From Hyphomonadaceae bacterium (GTDB taxonomy: Bacteria > Pseudomonadota > Alphaproteobacteria > Caulobacterales > Aquidulcibacteraceae), in assembly GCA_019753175.1 (NCBI GenBank), contig JAIELK010000003.1, forward strand, positions 1 to 64,000: DNA of 64,000 bases, given 5' to 3'. Under the pieces are notes generated by a model. The model saw nothing but the letters and a program-made list of their open reading frames with translations. It had not been told where the DNA came from and ran no database searches. Both the position numbers and the translations under genes were made by a program. Every line of letters begins with the position of its first letter. Position 1 is the stretch's first letter. Shown here in pieces: positions 18,220-27,427 of this stretch.

Positions 18220-18668
18220 TCGCGCGCTGCATCCAAAGCCTGCCGGAGTTTGATCAGAAATGGCAGCGCCTTGGCGAATTCTTCGGCGCCGAAGGCTTTC
18301 AACAGCGCCAGCATCCCAGGCCTGACCGAGGCTGCGCCGATATCGCGGGCTTTGCGGCCTTGCGCGGTGATGCGCACCAGCTTTGCGCGTGCGTCCTTGG
18401 GGTCGGCGCTGATCTTGACATAGCCGTGCGCCTCCAGCTGCTGAAGCGTGTACGTCATCGCACCCTTGGTGACTTGAAACGCCCGCGCCAAGCGCGCCGG
18501 GCTCTCAGCCTCTACGCCCAACCGCACGAAGTGGTTGAGGACGCCGAAGCCGGCCACGGACAATTCTTCTGGCAGCGTCTTGGCGAGCGCGGTGTCGGCC
18601 AGGTGACCGATGATGGCGATCTCCGTCATCACCTGAAAGGAAATGCGCAGCGCTTCGTCCTGCTTCAT
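18216..18668 (-). CDS. MarR-family transcriptional regulator
   Basis: 150 residues with a MarR winged helix: ELSVAGFGVLNHF, ARAFQVTKGAMTYTLQQLEAHGYVKISADPKDARAKLVRITAQGRK (recognition helix and the D-x-R wing). Helices at both ends serve dimerisation. The gene is second in an operon with the nitroreductase-like gene, with a 4-bp ATGA overlap. The likely operator is the perfect 18-bp palindrome ahead of the first gene, so the pair would be autoregulated in response to an unknown small molecule. Confidence 0.92.
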   Translation of the reverse strand: MKQDEALRISFQVMTEIAIIGHLADTALAKTLPEELSVAGFGVLNHFVRLGVEAESPARLARAFQVTKGAMTYTLQQLEAHGYVKISADPKDARAKLVRITAQGRKARDIGAASVRPGMLALLKAFGAEEFAKALPFLIKLRQALDAARD

Positions 18669-19834
18669 GTGCGGAACATGTCAGCCATGTCGCGGCGTGC
18701 GGCGGGCTCGGCCGGCTCGGCGTAACCAATCCGCGCCAGCATCTGCACGGTTTCGCCAGCGCCCGCGCCAAGCAGGGTTTTCGTCTCGGCGTAGAGGTCG
18801 GCCATTTCCTCGTACTCTTGCAGCGCCTGGCTCCACGGATGCATGGCGAGCCCGGCGGCGGTGGCGGCCAGGTTCATGCGCGCATACGCCATGCCGGCGA
18901 GCAGGCGCGTTGTCGGCGTATCGTCGGGCGTGGTGATCCATAGGAAGGCGGGCGCGCTGTCGACCTTGCGCTTCCAATCCGCGGCGGCTCGCTTGTTGGC
19001 GTTGGACTCGGGATCGACGATGTCGGCTTCATCGAGCATGCCGAGCGCGCGCAGCACGCCGGGAACCGGCACATCGATGTAGAGCCCGTCGCGATGGCGT
19101 GCGCGCTCGGCTTTGCCGAAGCGCAGCCATTGATAGGTCTCCACTTGCGCCCCGCGCGTGCGCATCTCGCGGTCGAACGCGCGCCAGACGAGGTCGCGGA
19201 TGGCAGCGACCTGGCTTGGTCCTGTTTCAGCATGGGCCGCGAGAGACGCCGCGCCGTTCGGCGGCGGCTCCATCCAGGCATCAGCAGCGCGCGCGACAGT
19301 GTTGAGGAGCTCTTCCGTGGGAATGCGGCTTTCATAATCGTTGCGATTGGTGCGGCGCGCGATGACGTGCTCGAACAAGCTATCCACGCCATCAGTGGGA
19401 GGACCGCCCTTGACGAGAATGCGGGCGAACGGCCGATTGTCCAATCGAGCGCCGCCATCCGGAGCGCCGTCAGGAAATATGCTCATTTCGCAGCCATTCC
19501 CCGTGTGTGCGATCGCCATCCAACATAGATACAGAAACGCCCCGCACCCCACGGTGATCTGCCGATCCAGCGGATCGGTGAACGGCAGGCGGCGCTCGAG
19601 ATCGCAATAGAGCAGCATTTCGTCCTCGCCGCGCAGCTCCACTTGCCAGGGCTGGGTATTGTGCGGGTTGGGCGCGAGGATGGCGTGGGCGAGCGCGAAC
19701 CGGCGCGGATCGGCTTCGCCCGAGCCGGGGGAGCGCCAGGCGGCGGCGTAATCGGGCGCGCTTGAAGGCGAACACGCTGACGTCGCAAAAGGGGTGGATG
19801 CGAGCAGGGCGAGCACGTGACGGCGCGATGGCAT
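18665..19834 (-). CDS. Acg-like nitroreductase-fold protein, exported
   Basis: 389 residues. The N-terminus MPSRRHVLALLASTPFATSACSPS looks like a lipoprotein or Tat-type signal: twin Arg, hydrophobic core, then SAC as a possible lipobox. The body has LAPNPHNTQPWQVELRGEDEMLLYCDLERRLPFTDPLDRQ, the N-P-H-N-x-Q-P-W motif of FMN-binding nitroreductases of the large Acg-like type, and VIARRTNRNDYESRIP. This subfamily may sequester FMN rather than reduce substrates. It is the first gene of an operon with marR, behind an operator-like palindrome. Confidence 0.8.
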   Translation of the reverse strand: MPSRRHVLALLASTPFATSACSPSSAPDYAAAWRSPGSGEADPRRFALAHAILAPNPHNTQPWQVELRGEDEMLLYCDLERRLPFTDPLDRQITVGCGAFLYLCWMAIAHTGNGCEMSIFPDGAPDGGARLDNRPFARILVKGGPPTDGVDSLFEHVIARRTNRNDYESRIPTEELLNTVARAADAWMEPPPNGAASLAAHAETGPSQVAAIRDLVWRAFDREMRTRGAQVETYQWLRFGKAERARHRDGLYIDVPVPGVLRALGMLDEADIVDPESNANKRAAADWKRKVDSAPAFLWITTPDDTPTTRLLAGMAYARMNLAATAAGLAMHPWSQALQEYEEMADLYAETKTLLGAGAGETVQMLARIGYAEPAEPAARRDMADMFRT

Positions 19835-19846
19835 GGCGGCTCCGTA

Positions 19847-19864
19847 TGGTTCAAGCTTGAACCA
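19847..19864. promoter_or_regulatory. 18-bp perfect palindrome, putative MarR operator
   Basis: TGGTTCAAGCTTGAACCA is a perfect dyad 13 bp upstream of the nitroreductase-like start, the size and position expected for a MarR dimer site in this self-contained operon. No second copy was noticed in the window. Confidence 0.65.
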
Positions 19865-19869
19865 CTATA

Positions 19870-19897
19870 GTTCTATGTTAAACTAAACCGCAGTCAA
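19870..19897 (-). promoter_or_regulatory. Putative promoter of nitroreductase-marR operon
   Basis: On the minus strand TTGACT (-35; 19892-19897) is followed after 16 bp by TAGAAC (-10; 19870-19875), placing the +1 near the edge of the 18-bp palindrome, so a bound MarR dimer would block transcription. An alternative -10, TATAGT, lies slightly downstream. The call is weak and motif-based. Confidence 0.35.
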
Positions 19898-19925
19898 GGG
19901 CCGGCTTCGTGGGGGCGGTCCAGGA

Positions 19926-20363
19926 TCAGCGCAGCGTCTTGATCGCGCCGCGCGCCAGTTCGTCGGCGCGGTTGTTCATCTCGTTGTCGGCGTGGCCCTT
20001 CACCCACTTCCAGGTGATCTCGTGCCGCGAGGCGGCGGCTTCCAGCGCGCGCCAGAGGTCGTCATTCTTCACCGGCTTCTTGTCGGCGGTTTTCCAGCCG
20101 TTCTTCTTCCAGCCGTGAATCCATTTGGTGACGCCGTCCATGACATACTTAGAATCGGTGTGCAGGCGCACCTTCGCCGGCCGCTTCAGCGCGTTGAGCG
20201 CTTCGATCGCAGCGGTGAGCTCCATGCGGTTGTTGGTGGTGGCGGCCTCGGCGCCCGAGAGTTCCTTCTCGACGCCCGCGTAATGCAGGATCGCGCCCCA
20301 GCCGCCGGGGCCGGGATTGCCGCTGCACGCGCCGTCGGTCCAGATGTCGACCGTGTTGCTCAT
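19926..20363 (-). CDS. rnhA: Ribonuclease HI
   Basis: 145 residues with the complete RNase HI signature: [22 protein letters not shown] (first Asp), [15 protein letters not shown] (Glu), [34 protein letters not shown] (Asp plus basic handle) and [18 protein letters not shown] (His and last Asp). The length is normal. It degrades RNA in RNA-DNA hybrids. It lies downstream of thrB and a membrane protein; ispH, thrB and rnhA form a conserved alphaproteobacterial neighbourhood. Confidence 0.97.
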   Translation of the reverse strand: MSNTVDIWTDGACSGNPGPGGWGAILHYAGVEKELSGAEAATTNNRMELTAAIEALNALKRPAKVRLHTDSKYVMDGVTKWIHGWKKNGWKTADKKPVKNDDLWRALEAAASRHEITWKWVKGHADNEMNNRADELARGAIKTLR

Positions 20364-20827
20364 GGCGGCGATGTAGGGGGATTCGGGGCGTCGCGGTCAG
20401 GGCGGCGAATGAGCCAGAAGATCATTGCGTTGGCTACACCGACGACCAATGCAATTGGAATCAGCTCGACATAAGACCGCATATCTCCGGCGGAGAGCGC
20501 AACCACCGTGATGCAGCCGGCAAGCGCGCCCACGATCGCGTAGTGCCAGAGGTCTCGCTTTTTCATTCGCTTCAACAACAAATGACTGGGTGGCCCCAAC
20601 AAGAACATCGCAGGATACCCGACTAGCATCGCTCCGACAAAGCCGAGCCCCGCCGCGCCCACGAGACTTTCGAAAAAACGGGGCGGGTCCCAGCTCATGA
20701 ACAGCAAGACGCCGAGGAACAGGGCTGGGATCGGTGGCGCCAGAAGCGCCAGCGCGAATCTGAAAGTGTTAGGCCCCAAACTTGGTCGCCCCCTAAGTCT
20801 CTCGATGCCACGCCAGCTTATCCGCAT
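20360..20827 (-). CDS. Four-helix membrane protein, unknown function
   Basis: 155 residues with a basic N-terminus and four predicted membrane segments ([78 protein letters not shown]). The annotated start overlaps the thrB 3' end by 35 bp, and the stop overlaps the rnhA start by 4 bp, so it belongs to the thrB-rnhA operon. A shorter start cannot be excluded. I do not recognise a family. Confidence 0.6.
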   Translation of the reverse strand: MRISWRGIERLRGRPSLGPNTFRFALALLAPPIPALFLGVLLFMSWDPPRFFESLVGAAGLGFVGAMLVGYPAMFLLGPPSHLLLKRMKKRDLWHYAIVGALAGCITVVALSAGDMRSYVELIPIALVVGVANAMIFWLIRRPDRDAPNPPTSPP

Positions 20828-21746
20828 ACTCCAGCGGGTCCTTTGGCGTCACCGTCGCGCCCGCGGGCGTGGCGCTCCAGTCGGCGAGGCGGGTGGCGAA
20901 GAAGCGCAAAGCCGCGCCGCGGCCGAGCGTCTGCAGCGCCTCACGCTCGGCGTCTGACAGCGGCCGCACGCGCTCGTAGGCGGCGATCATCGTGGCGCCG
21001 CGCGTTGCGTTGTACTGAAAAGCCGGCTGGAAGCCGGCGGTCCGATCGAAACACCAAGCGTTGATGCACACCGCTAAATCGTAGGCGAGAAAGTCGGTGC
21101 AGGCGAAATAGAAATCGATGACGCCAGTCAGTGTATCGCCGACGAACAGCGCGTTGTCGGGAAAGAGATCGGCGTGGATGGCGCCGCGCGGCAGATCCGT
21201 TGGCCAAGCCGCGCGCACCTCGGCCATGTCGCGCTCGATGAAAGCGGCGAGGCCTGGGCGAAGCGCCTCTGACTGCGCCAGCCGCGGCTTGATCAACGCT
21301 TCCCAGCCGTCGAGCGAGAGCGCGTTCGGGCGTGTTGGCGCGAAGCCGTCGAGCGCCACATGCATGCGCGCGAGCGCCTCGCCGACGGCGGTGCAATGGG
21401 CAAGCGTCGGCTCGCGCGGCCAGACGCCGTCGAGAAACGTGACGATCAAAGCCGGCTTTCCCTGAACGCGCGCGAGCAGCGCGTCGTCGCGCGTCACGAT
21501 CGGTCGCGGCGCGGGAAAACCGCGTTGCGCCAGACGCTCCATCACGCCAACGAAGAACGGGAGATCTGCCTCGTTGGTGCGCTTCTCGAAAATCGTGAGG
21601 ATGAAGCGGCCGCGATCGGTGGTGAGCTTGTAATTGGTGTTCTCCACGCCCTCGGCGATGCCGTCGCAAGCGCGCAACGCGCCGAGATCGTAGCCGGCCA
21701 GCAGCGTCACGAGATCGCTGGCGGAGAGGGGTGTGTAGATGGCCAT
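20793..21746 (-). CDS. thrB: Homoserine kinase (ThrB, APH fold)
   Basis: 317 residues from ATG 21746; the ORF track extends 31 codons into the repeat element. It is the choline-kinase-like ThrB of proteobacteria: MAIYTPLSASDLVTLLAGYDLGAL, GIAEGVENTNYKL, GRFILTIFEKRTNEADLPFF, catalytic loop GAIHADLFPDNALFVGDTLTGVIDFYFACTDFLAYDLAVCINAW (H-x-D and I-D-F motifs). It phosphorylates homoserine in threonine synthesis. The operon continues with the membrane gene and rnhA. Confidence 0.95.
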   Translation of the reverse strand: MAIYTPLSASDLVTLLAGYDLGALRACDGIAEGVENTNYKLTTDRGRFILTIFEKRTNEADLPFFVGVMERLAQRGFPAPRPIVTRDDALLARVQGKPALIVTFLDGVWPREPTLAHCTAVGEALARMHVALDGFAPTRPNALSLDGWEALIKPRLAQSEALRPGLAAFIERDMAEVRAAWPTDLPRGAIHADLFPDNALFVGDTLTGVIDFYFACTDFLAYDLAVCINAWCFDRTAGFQPAFQYNATRGATMIAAYERVRPLSDAEREALQTLGRGAALRFFATRLADWSATPAGATVTPKDPLEYADKLAWHRET

Positions 21747-21753
21747 GTCAGGC

Positions 21754-21869
21754 TTCTCCCTCTCCCGCCATGGGCGCGAGAGGGGCAGGGGCGAGGGTGG
21801 GGCTGAGTAGGTGCGCGCTGCGGTGCGCCGCCCCCTCACCCTGCCCTCTCCCCCTCGCGGGGGAGAGGG
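21754..21869. repeat. Diverged copy of the palindromic repeat
   Basis: ttctccctctcccgcc...gcgagaggggcaggggcgaggg at the left and ccccctcaccctgccctctccccctcgcgggggagaggg at the right, with a ~25-bp centre. The architecture is the same as the copy in glyS (two hairpins, inverted halves), but the sequence is more diverged. It lies between thrB and the kinase gene and does not encode a gene. Confidence 0.8.
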
Positions 21870-21890
21870 TTTGCACTGATAGGCTGACGC

Positions 21891-22679
21891 TCATCTTCTC
21901 TCCACCCCCACGACATTGCGCGCTTCATCCAGCTGCACGACCCAGCGCGCGCGGTGATGGCCGTCGAGCATGGCGCGGGTGATGCGTTCGTAGTGCATGC
22001 AGAAGCGATCGAGGCGGCGTTCGTCGTCGCCGTTGAGCGCACGGCCGAGATTCTCAATTTCCTGTTCACCACGCCAGCGACGCACGATCTCCCAACTCGG
22101 CGCACGCAAATAGATGAAGGCGTCGAACGCATCGAAGAACGGTTGGTAACGCTCGGCCAAGTCCTTCGCGACCTGCGCGCGCCAGCGGCCGTCGGAATCT
22201 TCCTCGCGTTCGAGCGCATTGATCGGCGCCGGATCGAACGCAACCGCGCTGGCGCCGACGCACCAGCCGTCGAACAGGATCGCGTCGGGGCGGCCGACGA
22301 AGCGCGGCCAGTCGCCTTCCGGTGCACGGTCGTCGCTGGCTTTGTCGAAGCGCGGCAGCGGCGTTTGGGTTTCTGGCCCGGCTTTGCGCAGTGCGGCGAA
22401 CACGCTCATCGCCAGCCCGAGCGCGTGCGTTCCGGGCGGGCCGCGCGTCGCGAACAGCGGATGAAAGCGTCGCGCCAGTTCGGCGCGCTCGGCCCTGGTG
22501 AAGTACACGTCGTCGAGCGACAGGTGCGCCGTGCGAGGATGCGCGTCTACGTAGCGGCGGCATTGATAGCTCTTGCCCGAGCCTTGCGCGCCGGCGACGC
22601 CGATGAGGGGGATTGGCGCAGAGGTTCGCGCGCGCACTTCAGCGATAGCTTCGCCAATGATCGCGGCGACATCCGTCAC
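21891..22679 (-). CDS. P-loop kinase, D-glycerate 3-kinase-like
   Basis: 262 residues with Walker [19 protein letters not shown], the strand-end motif [53 protein letters not shown] and [10 protein letters not shown]. These blocks (L-S-x-D-D-F/V-Y, R-G-x-P-G-T-H-D/A, P-x-F-D-K) match the plant-type glycerate kinase/YggC-like group related to uridine and phosphoribulokinases. The usual Asp of GTHD is Ala here (GTHALG). The stop side adjoins the repeat; the start overlaps ispH by 4 bp. The exact substrate is uncertain. Confidence 0.8.
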   Translation of the reverse strand: MTDVAAIIGEAIAEVRARTSAPIPLIGVAGAQGSGKSYQCRRYVDAHPRTAHLSLDDVYFTRAERAELARRFHPLFATRGPPGTHALGLAMSVFAALRKAGPETQTPLPRFDKASDDRAPEGDWPRFVGRPDAILFDGWCVGASAVAFDPAPINALEREEDSDGRWRAQVAKDLAERYQPFFDAFDAFIYLRAPSWEIVRRWRGEQEIENLGRALNGDDERRLDRFCMHYERITRAMLDGHHRARWVVQLDEARNVVGVERR

Positions 22680-23629
22680 TCCGCCAGCACGCGCGGCAGT
22701 TTGAACACCACGTCCTCTTGGGTTACGCGCACTTCCTCGACGCGCGCGTCAAAGCGCTGCGCGATCGCCGCGATCAGGTCTTCCACGAGATCCTCCGGCG
22801 CGCTGGCGCCAGCGGTGACGCCGACGCTGTGCACACCCTGGAACCAGCTCCAGTCGACGTTGTCGGCGGACGCGACCAGCCGCGCATCGCGCGCCCCGGC
22901 GCGGAGCGCGACTTCCACCAGACGAACGGAATTGGAGCTTTTCGGCGATCCGATCACCAACACCAGGTCCGCGCGCGCGGCCATCGCCTTGACCGCGTCC
23001 TGGCGGTTGGTGGTGGCGTAGCAGATGTCTTCCTTGTGTGGCGCGGCGACGCCGGGGAAGCGCCGCTGCAGCACGGCGACGATCTCGGCGGTGTCGTCCA
23101 CCGAGAGCGTTGTCTGCGTCACGAACGAGAGCTTTGCCGGATCGCGCGGCGTGAAGCGCGCCGCATCCTCGGCTGTCTCGATCAGCGCGATGGCACCGGC
23201 AGGCAGCTGGCCCATGGTGCCGATTACCTCGGGATGGCCGGCATGGCCAATCAGTACAATCTCGCGCTCCGCCTCGAAGTGGCGTTGGGCTTCCACATGG
23301 ACCTTGGAGACCAGCGGGCAGGTGGCGTCGACATAGGTCATGTCGCGCCGGCGCGCCTCGGCAGGAACCGCCTTCGGGACGCCGTGCGCGGAGAAGATCA
23401 CCGGCCGATCGTCGGGACAGGCGTCCAGTTCCTCCACGAATACCGCGCCCATCGCCTCCAACCGCTCAACCACGTGGCGGTTGTGGACAATCTCGTGGCG
23501 CACATAGACGGGCGGCCCCCACTTTCGGATCGCCTGCTCAACGATCTGAATGGCGCGGTCGACCCCCGCGCAAAACCCGCGCGGGGCGGCCAACAGGATG
23601 GAAATCGGGCGATTTTCGGGCGTCGGCAT
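22676..23629 (-). CDS. ispH: 4-hydroxy-3-methylbut-2-enyl diphosphate reductase
   Basis: 317 residues from ATG 23629; the ORF track adds 41 codons. It is the last enzyme of the MEP pathway, which makes IPP and DMAPP using a 4Fe-4S cluster. The three cluster Cys are visible in [27 protein letters not shown] and [14 protein letters not shown]; other marks are [26 protein letters not shown] (catalytic region), QTTLSVDDT and [13 protein letters not shown]. dxs and ispA of the same pathway are also in this window. Confidence 0.97.
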   Translation of the reverse strand: MPTPENRPISILLAAPRGFCAGVDRAIQIVEQAIRKWGPPVYVRHEIVHNRHVVERLEAMGAVFVEELDACPDDRPVIFSAHGVPKAVPAEARRRDMTYVDATCPLVSKVHVEAQRHFEAEREIVLIGHAGHPEVIGTMGQLPAGAIALIETAEDAARFTPRDPAKLSFVTQTTLSVDDTAEIVAVLQRRFPGVAAPHKEDICYATTNRQDAVKAMAARADLVLVIGSPKSSNSVRLVEVALRAGARDARLVASADNVDWSWFQGVHSVGVTAGASAPEDLVEDLIAAIAQRFDARVEEVRVTQEDVVFKLPRVLAE

Positions 23630-23761
23630 CGGTGCTCGGTTAGGCGCCGGGTTCAGTTGCGGCGGCTTGGCGGTGAAGCTATCACGATCCGTCGCCGATT
23701 GCCTGCGGGCGGGGTGAGGCATGCAGCCGCCGCTGCTGGCCCAAGGCGCCATGAGGTCAGA

Positions 23762-24421
23762 ATGAAGCTTCGGTCCGCTCTCGTGCTTTCCCTTAGCCTC
23801 GTGGCCGCGGCCTGCGCGTCCTCGCGTACGCCGGTGGTGGAGCTGCCGGGCGGGGTCACGCCGGAGGAAGAAAATGTCGAGATCACGCCACCGAACGCGT
23901 TCGAGCGCATGCTCGGCATGGACGACCGGCCCAATGTCGGCCCGTGTCCGCTGATGGGCGTGCTCTATGACAGCTCACGCATGGTGGACTTCGCCAGCGC
24001 TGACACGCAGCGCTACGCCAATATCGAGTACACAGCCGAGATGCAGGGCATTCGCGGGCTTTGCCGGTACGTCGATGATGATCCGATTACCATGAGCATC
24101 GAAGTCGACATGGCCTTCGGTCGCGGCCCCGCGGCTGAAAGCAGCCGCCAGACCTATCGCTATTGGGTGGCGGTGGCGCGGCGCGGGCGCGCGCCGATCG
24201 AGAAGGCGTACTTCGATGTCGACGTGCGCTGGGATCGCGGCGAGCAGGTGGTCACTCGCACCGAGACAATCGAGAACATCGTCATTCCACGGGCTAATGC
24301 GGAGATCTCGGGCGAGAACTTCGAGGTGCTGGTTGGATTTGAACTCACGCCCGAGCAACTGCAGTTCAATCGCGACGGTCGCCGCTTCCGCATCGACGCG
24401 GCCGATCGGCAAGGAAGTTAG
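23762..24421 (+). CDS. Lipoprotein of unknown function
   Basis: 219 residues from ATG 23762; the much longer ORF in the track is antisense to ispH. The signal is [21 protein letters not shown], with a lipobox at LVAAAC. The mature part contains [70 protein letters not shown] and [37 protein letters not shown], a pattern seen in uncharacterised alphaproteobacterial lipoproteins. It is divergent from ispH and upstream of argS. Confidence 0.75.
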   Translation: MKLRSALVLSLSLVAAACASSRTPVVELPGGVTPEEENVEITPPNAFERMLGMDDRPNVGPCPLMGVLYDSSRMVDFASADTQRYANIEYTAEMQGIRGLCRYVDDDPITMSIEVDMAFGRGPAAESSRQTYRYWVAVARRGRAPIEKAYFDVDVRWDRGEQVVTRTETIENIVIPRANAEISGENFEVLVGFELTPEQLQFNRDGRRFRIDAADRQGS

Positions 24422-24428
24422 GCCAACT

Positions 24429-24466
24429 GCCTATTGCCTACCGCCTATTGCCTATTGCCTATTGCT
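24429..24466 (+). repeat. Tandem octamer repeat upstream of argS
   Basis: About five tandem units of an 8-mer (cctattgc and the variant cctaccgc) lie between the lipoprotein stop and the argS start. They are AT-richer than the surroundings and could be prone to slippage, changing the spacing ahead of argS. Confidence 0.7.
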
Positions 24467-24469
24467 CCA

Positions 24470-26260
24470 ATGACAAAAGACCTCGCCGGCGCCTTGAGCG
24501 CGGCCAACGCCGCCGTGTTCGCAAAACTCGGGCTCGACGCCAAGCATGCGGAGGTGCGCCGTTCGGATCGTCCCGACCTCGCCGACTTCCAATGCAATGG
24601 CGCGCTGGCGGCGGCGAAGGCAGCGGCCAAGAAGCCGCAGGAGCTTGCCGGCGCAATCGCCGCGGCCTGGGATGCGGAAGACCTAGCGCCCGCGCCGCAG
24701 ATCGCGGGGCCGGGTTTTCTCAATTTCAAAGTGACAGCCAAGGCGCTCGCCGCGCGGGCGCGGGCTATCGCCGTGGATGCGCTCGCAGGCGCTGAGCGCG
24801 TTGCGGCGCCTCGGCGGGTGATCGTCGATTACGGCGGGCCGAATGTGGCCAAGGGCATGCATGTCGGGCACTTGCGCGCGTCGATCATCGGCGAAAGCGT
24901 CAAGCGCATTTATCGTTTTCGTGGCGATGAGGTGTGGGGCGACGCGCATTTCGGCGATTGGGGTTTCCAGATGGGGCTGATGATCGTCGCCATCGAGGAT
25001 GAGCTGGGCGGCTTGGGCGATGGCGCCAAACTCGACGCAAAGCTGAAGGCGCTGACGCTGGATTATCTCGAAGCGGCGTATCCGCGCGCGGCCGCGAAGG
25101 CGCGCGAAGACGCCGGCTTCCGCGATCGCGCGCGCAAAGCAACAGCGGCGCTGCAAGCGGGCGCCGAGCCGCACCGCACGCTCTGGAGGGCAATGCACGA
25201 CGTGTCGATGGCGGCGCAAAAGCGCGACTTCGCGGCGCTGGGCGTCAATTTCGATCTCTGGCTCGGCGAAAGCGACGCCGATCCGCTGATCCCGGACATG
25301 GTCAAGGATCTGGAGGCCAAGGGCCTGCTCGAAAACGATCAGGGCGCGCGCATCGTGCGCGTGGCGGGGCCGGGGGAGACCAAGAAGAAGAAACTCGATG
25401 ACGGCAGCGTCGTCGAGGTCGAGAGCCCCGATCCGCTGCTGGTGGTGTCGAGCGAGGGCTCGGCCATGTACGGCACGACCGATCTGGCCACCATCGTGCA
25501 GCGCGTGCGCGATCAGACGCCCGATCTGATCTTGTACGTCGTCGATCAGCGCCAGGCCGATCATTTCGAACAAGTGTACCGTGCTGCTGCGAAGGCCGGT
25601 TACATCGCGCGTGAGGCGCTCGAGCATGTCGGCTTCGGCACCATGAACGGGACCGACGGCAAGCCGTTCAAGACCCGCGCCGGGGGCGTCCTAAAACTCA
25701 ACGATCTGATCGGGCAGGCGGAAGAGAAAGCGCGCGAGCGACTACGCGAGAACGAGATTGGCAAGGACTTCTCGGAGCAGGAGTTCGAGGGCATCGCCCA
25801 CAAGGTCGCCATCGCCGCGATCAAGTTTGCCGATCTCATGAATTTCCGCGGAACCTCCTACGTGTTCGATCTCGACCGCTTCATGAGTTTCGAAGGCAAG
25901 ACCGGGCCTTACCTTTTGTACCAGGCGGTGCGGATCAAGAGCATCCTGCGCAAGGCTGAGGAGCAGGGGATCGCCGCCGGCCCCATCGCCGTCGACCACG
26001 ATGCCGCGCGCGCGCTCGCGCTCACGCTCGATGGCTTCGATCACGCGCTCACACTGGCCTACGAGAAAAAAGCCCCGCACTTCCTGGCCGAGCACGCCTA
26101 TGCATTGGCGCAGGCGTTCTCTGGATTCTACACCAACTGCCCAATTCTGCCGTCGGAAGGCGCGGTGCGCGCCTCGCGCCTGGCGTTGGCTGGCGCGACG
26201 CTGAAGCAGCTGACGTTGACGCTGGATCTGCTCGGGATCGACGCGCCGGAACGGATGTAG
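24470..26260 (+). CDS. argS: Arginine--tRNA ligase
   Basis: 596 residues from ATG 24470; the track start lies within the octamer repeat. It is a class I synthetase: N-terminal Add-1 domain ([21 protein letters not shown]), [26 protein letters not shown] with the HVGH form of the HIGH motif, [55 protein letters not shown], and the C-terminal DALR domain ([20 protein letters not shown]). The length is typical. Confidence 0.97.
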   Translation: MTKDLAGALSAANAAVFAKLGLDAKHAEVRRSDRPDLADFQCNGALAAAKAAAKKPQELAGAIAAAWDAEDLAPAPQIAGPGFLNFKVTAKALAARARAIAVDALAGAERVAAPRRVIVDYGGPNVAKGMHVGHLRASIIGESVKRIYRFRGDEVWGDAHFGDWGFQMGLMIVAIEDELGGLGDGAKLDAKLKALTLDYLEAAYPRAAAKAREDAGFRDRARKATAALQAGAEPHRTLWRAMHDVSMAAQKRDFAALGVNFDLWLGESDADPLIPDMVKDLEAKGLLENDQGARIVRVAGPGETKKKKLDDGSVVEVESPDPLLVVSSEGSAMYGTTDLATIVQRVRDQTPDLILYVVDQRQADHFEQVYRAAAKAGYIAREALEHVGFGTMNGTDGKPFKTRAGGVLKLNDLIGQAEEKARERLRENEIGKDFSEQEFEGIAHKVAIAAIKFADLMNFRGTSYVFDLDRFMSFEGKTGPYLLYQAVRIKSILRKAEEQGIAAGPIAVDHDAARALALTLDGFDHALTLAYEKKAPHFLAEHAYALAQAFSGFYTNCPILPSEGAVRASRLALAGATLKQLTLTLDLLGIDAPERM

Positions 26261-26839
26261 CTAGCCGTTCCTTCTCGCCGCAGCGTGGGCCTTTTCCTCG
26301 ATCCAGTCCATTGCCGCGAACATCACGCCTGACAACACGAAAGTGACGTGGATGACCACGTACCAAAGCAATTCGCTTTCGCTATAATCGCTGATGTTCA
26401 TGAAGATCTTCAGCAGGTGGATGCCCGAGATGGCCACGATCGAGGCGATCAGCTTGATCTTGAGGCCTGAGAAATCGAGCGTTCCCATCCATTCCGGCCG
26501 ATCGCGATCCATCTGCGCGGTGTCCATTTTCGAGACGAAGTTTTCGTAGCCCGAGAACAGGATGATCAGCACCAGATTGCCGGCGAGCGAGAGGTCGACG
26601 AGCGTCAGCACCAAGAGGATGACGTCGGTCTCGTCCATCGACAACACGTTCGGCGCGGTCAGCAGCAGTTCGCGGAAGAAGGTGATGATCAGAATGGCGA
26701 GCGCTGCGATCAACCCGAGATAGACCGGCGCCATCAGCCAGCGGCTCAAATAGATGACGCTTTCGATCAGGTGCTCGATGGCGTTGGCGGTCTTCGACCC
26801 TTTCGAAGTGGCGGCAGTATCGTCGGCGTCCTGGGCCAT
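26261..26839 (-). CDS. YqhA/UPF0114 family membrane protein
   Basis: 192 residues from ATG 26839, with GGGGGA 7 nt upstream; ATG 26845 is nearly as good. The core IEHLIESVIYLSRWLMAPVYLGLIAAL, DLSLAGNLVLIILFSGYENFVS and IASIVAISGIHLLKIFM is characteristic of the TIGR00645/YqhA family, with four membrane helices. A charged N-terminal extension (AQDADDTAATSKGSK) is present. Its physiological role is unknown. It converges with argS. Confidence 0.9.
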   Translation of the reverse strand: MAQDADDTAATSKGSKTANAIEHLIESVIYLSRWLMAPVYLGLIAALAILIITFFRELLLTAPNVLSMDETDVILLVLTLVDLSLAGNLVLIILFSGYENFVSKMDTAQMDRDRPEWMGTLDFSGLKIKLIASIVAISGIHLLKIFMNISDYSESELLWYVVIHVTFVLSGVMFAAMDWIEEKAHAAARRNG

Positions 26840-26985
26840 GCGCATATCCCCCGAGGCGCTTCTACGGAGAGCCGGTTGCGAGGCCAAGGGCTTCCCGCAT
26901 TGGGGGAAAAGCCCGTCTCCGCTCGTAGTCGGTTGTTGATCCGAACGCGACCGATGCGCATGATCCCGGTAAGGGGAGGACTCAC

Positions 26986-27420
26986 ATGTACGAACACGGA
27001 ATGATCGCGCCGGTGGTGGCGCTGGTGATCTGGTCGCTGGTCATGCTGATCTGGCTTTACGCCACGCGCATCCCGGCGATGTCGAAGGCCAAGGTAAAGC
27101 CGGGTGACGCCACCAAGGCGCAGATGGAGGCGCTGCCGAGCGCCAACGTCGCCAACAATTACAATCACCTGATGGAGCAGCCGACGCTGTTCTACGCCAT
27201 CTGCTTCGCGCTGCAGTTCATGGATCAGACCCAGCCGATCAATATCGGCCTCGCCTGGACCTACGTCGCCATCCGCGTGATCCACTCGGTCGTGCAGGCG
27301 ACGGTGAACATCATCATCGTGCGCTTCGCGATCTTCATGCTCGGCTCGCTGGTGCTGATGGCGCTGACTTTCCACGCCGCCGTCGCCAGCGGACTGGCGT
27401 GGTTCAACTGGCCATTCTGA
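26986..27420 (+). CDS. MAPEG family membrane protein
   Basis: 144 residues with four helices. The MAPEG pattern is seen in PSANVANNYNHLMEQPTLFYAICFALQFMDQTQP and WTYVAIRVIHSVVQATVNIIIVRFAIF (E-x-P-x-x-F/Y-Y and R-x-x-H-x-x-x-x); eukaryotic members are glutathione transferases of eicosanoid metabolism, and the bacterial ones are mostly unstudied. AGGGGAGG precedes the ATG. Confidence 0.9.
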   Translation: MYEHGMIAPVVALVIWSLVMLIWLYATRIPAMSKAKVKPGDATKAQMEALPSANVANNYNHLMEQPTLFYAICFALQFMDQTQPINIGLAWTYVAIRVIHSVVQATVNIIIVRFAIFMLGSLVLMALTFHAAVASGLAWFNWPF

Positions 27421-27427
27421 CTCGGCG

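Noticed and set aside
22718-24421. 567-aa plus-strand ORF starting inside ispH
   Set aside because: The first 348 codons are antisense to ispH; the lipoprotein starts at 23762 with its own signal peptide.
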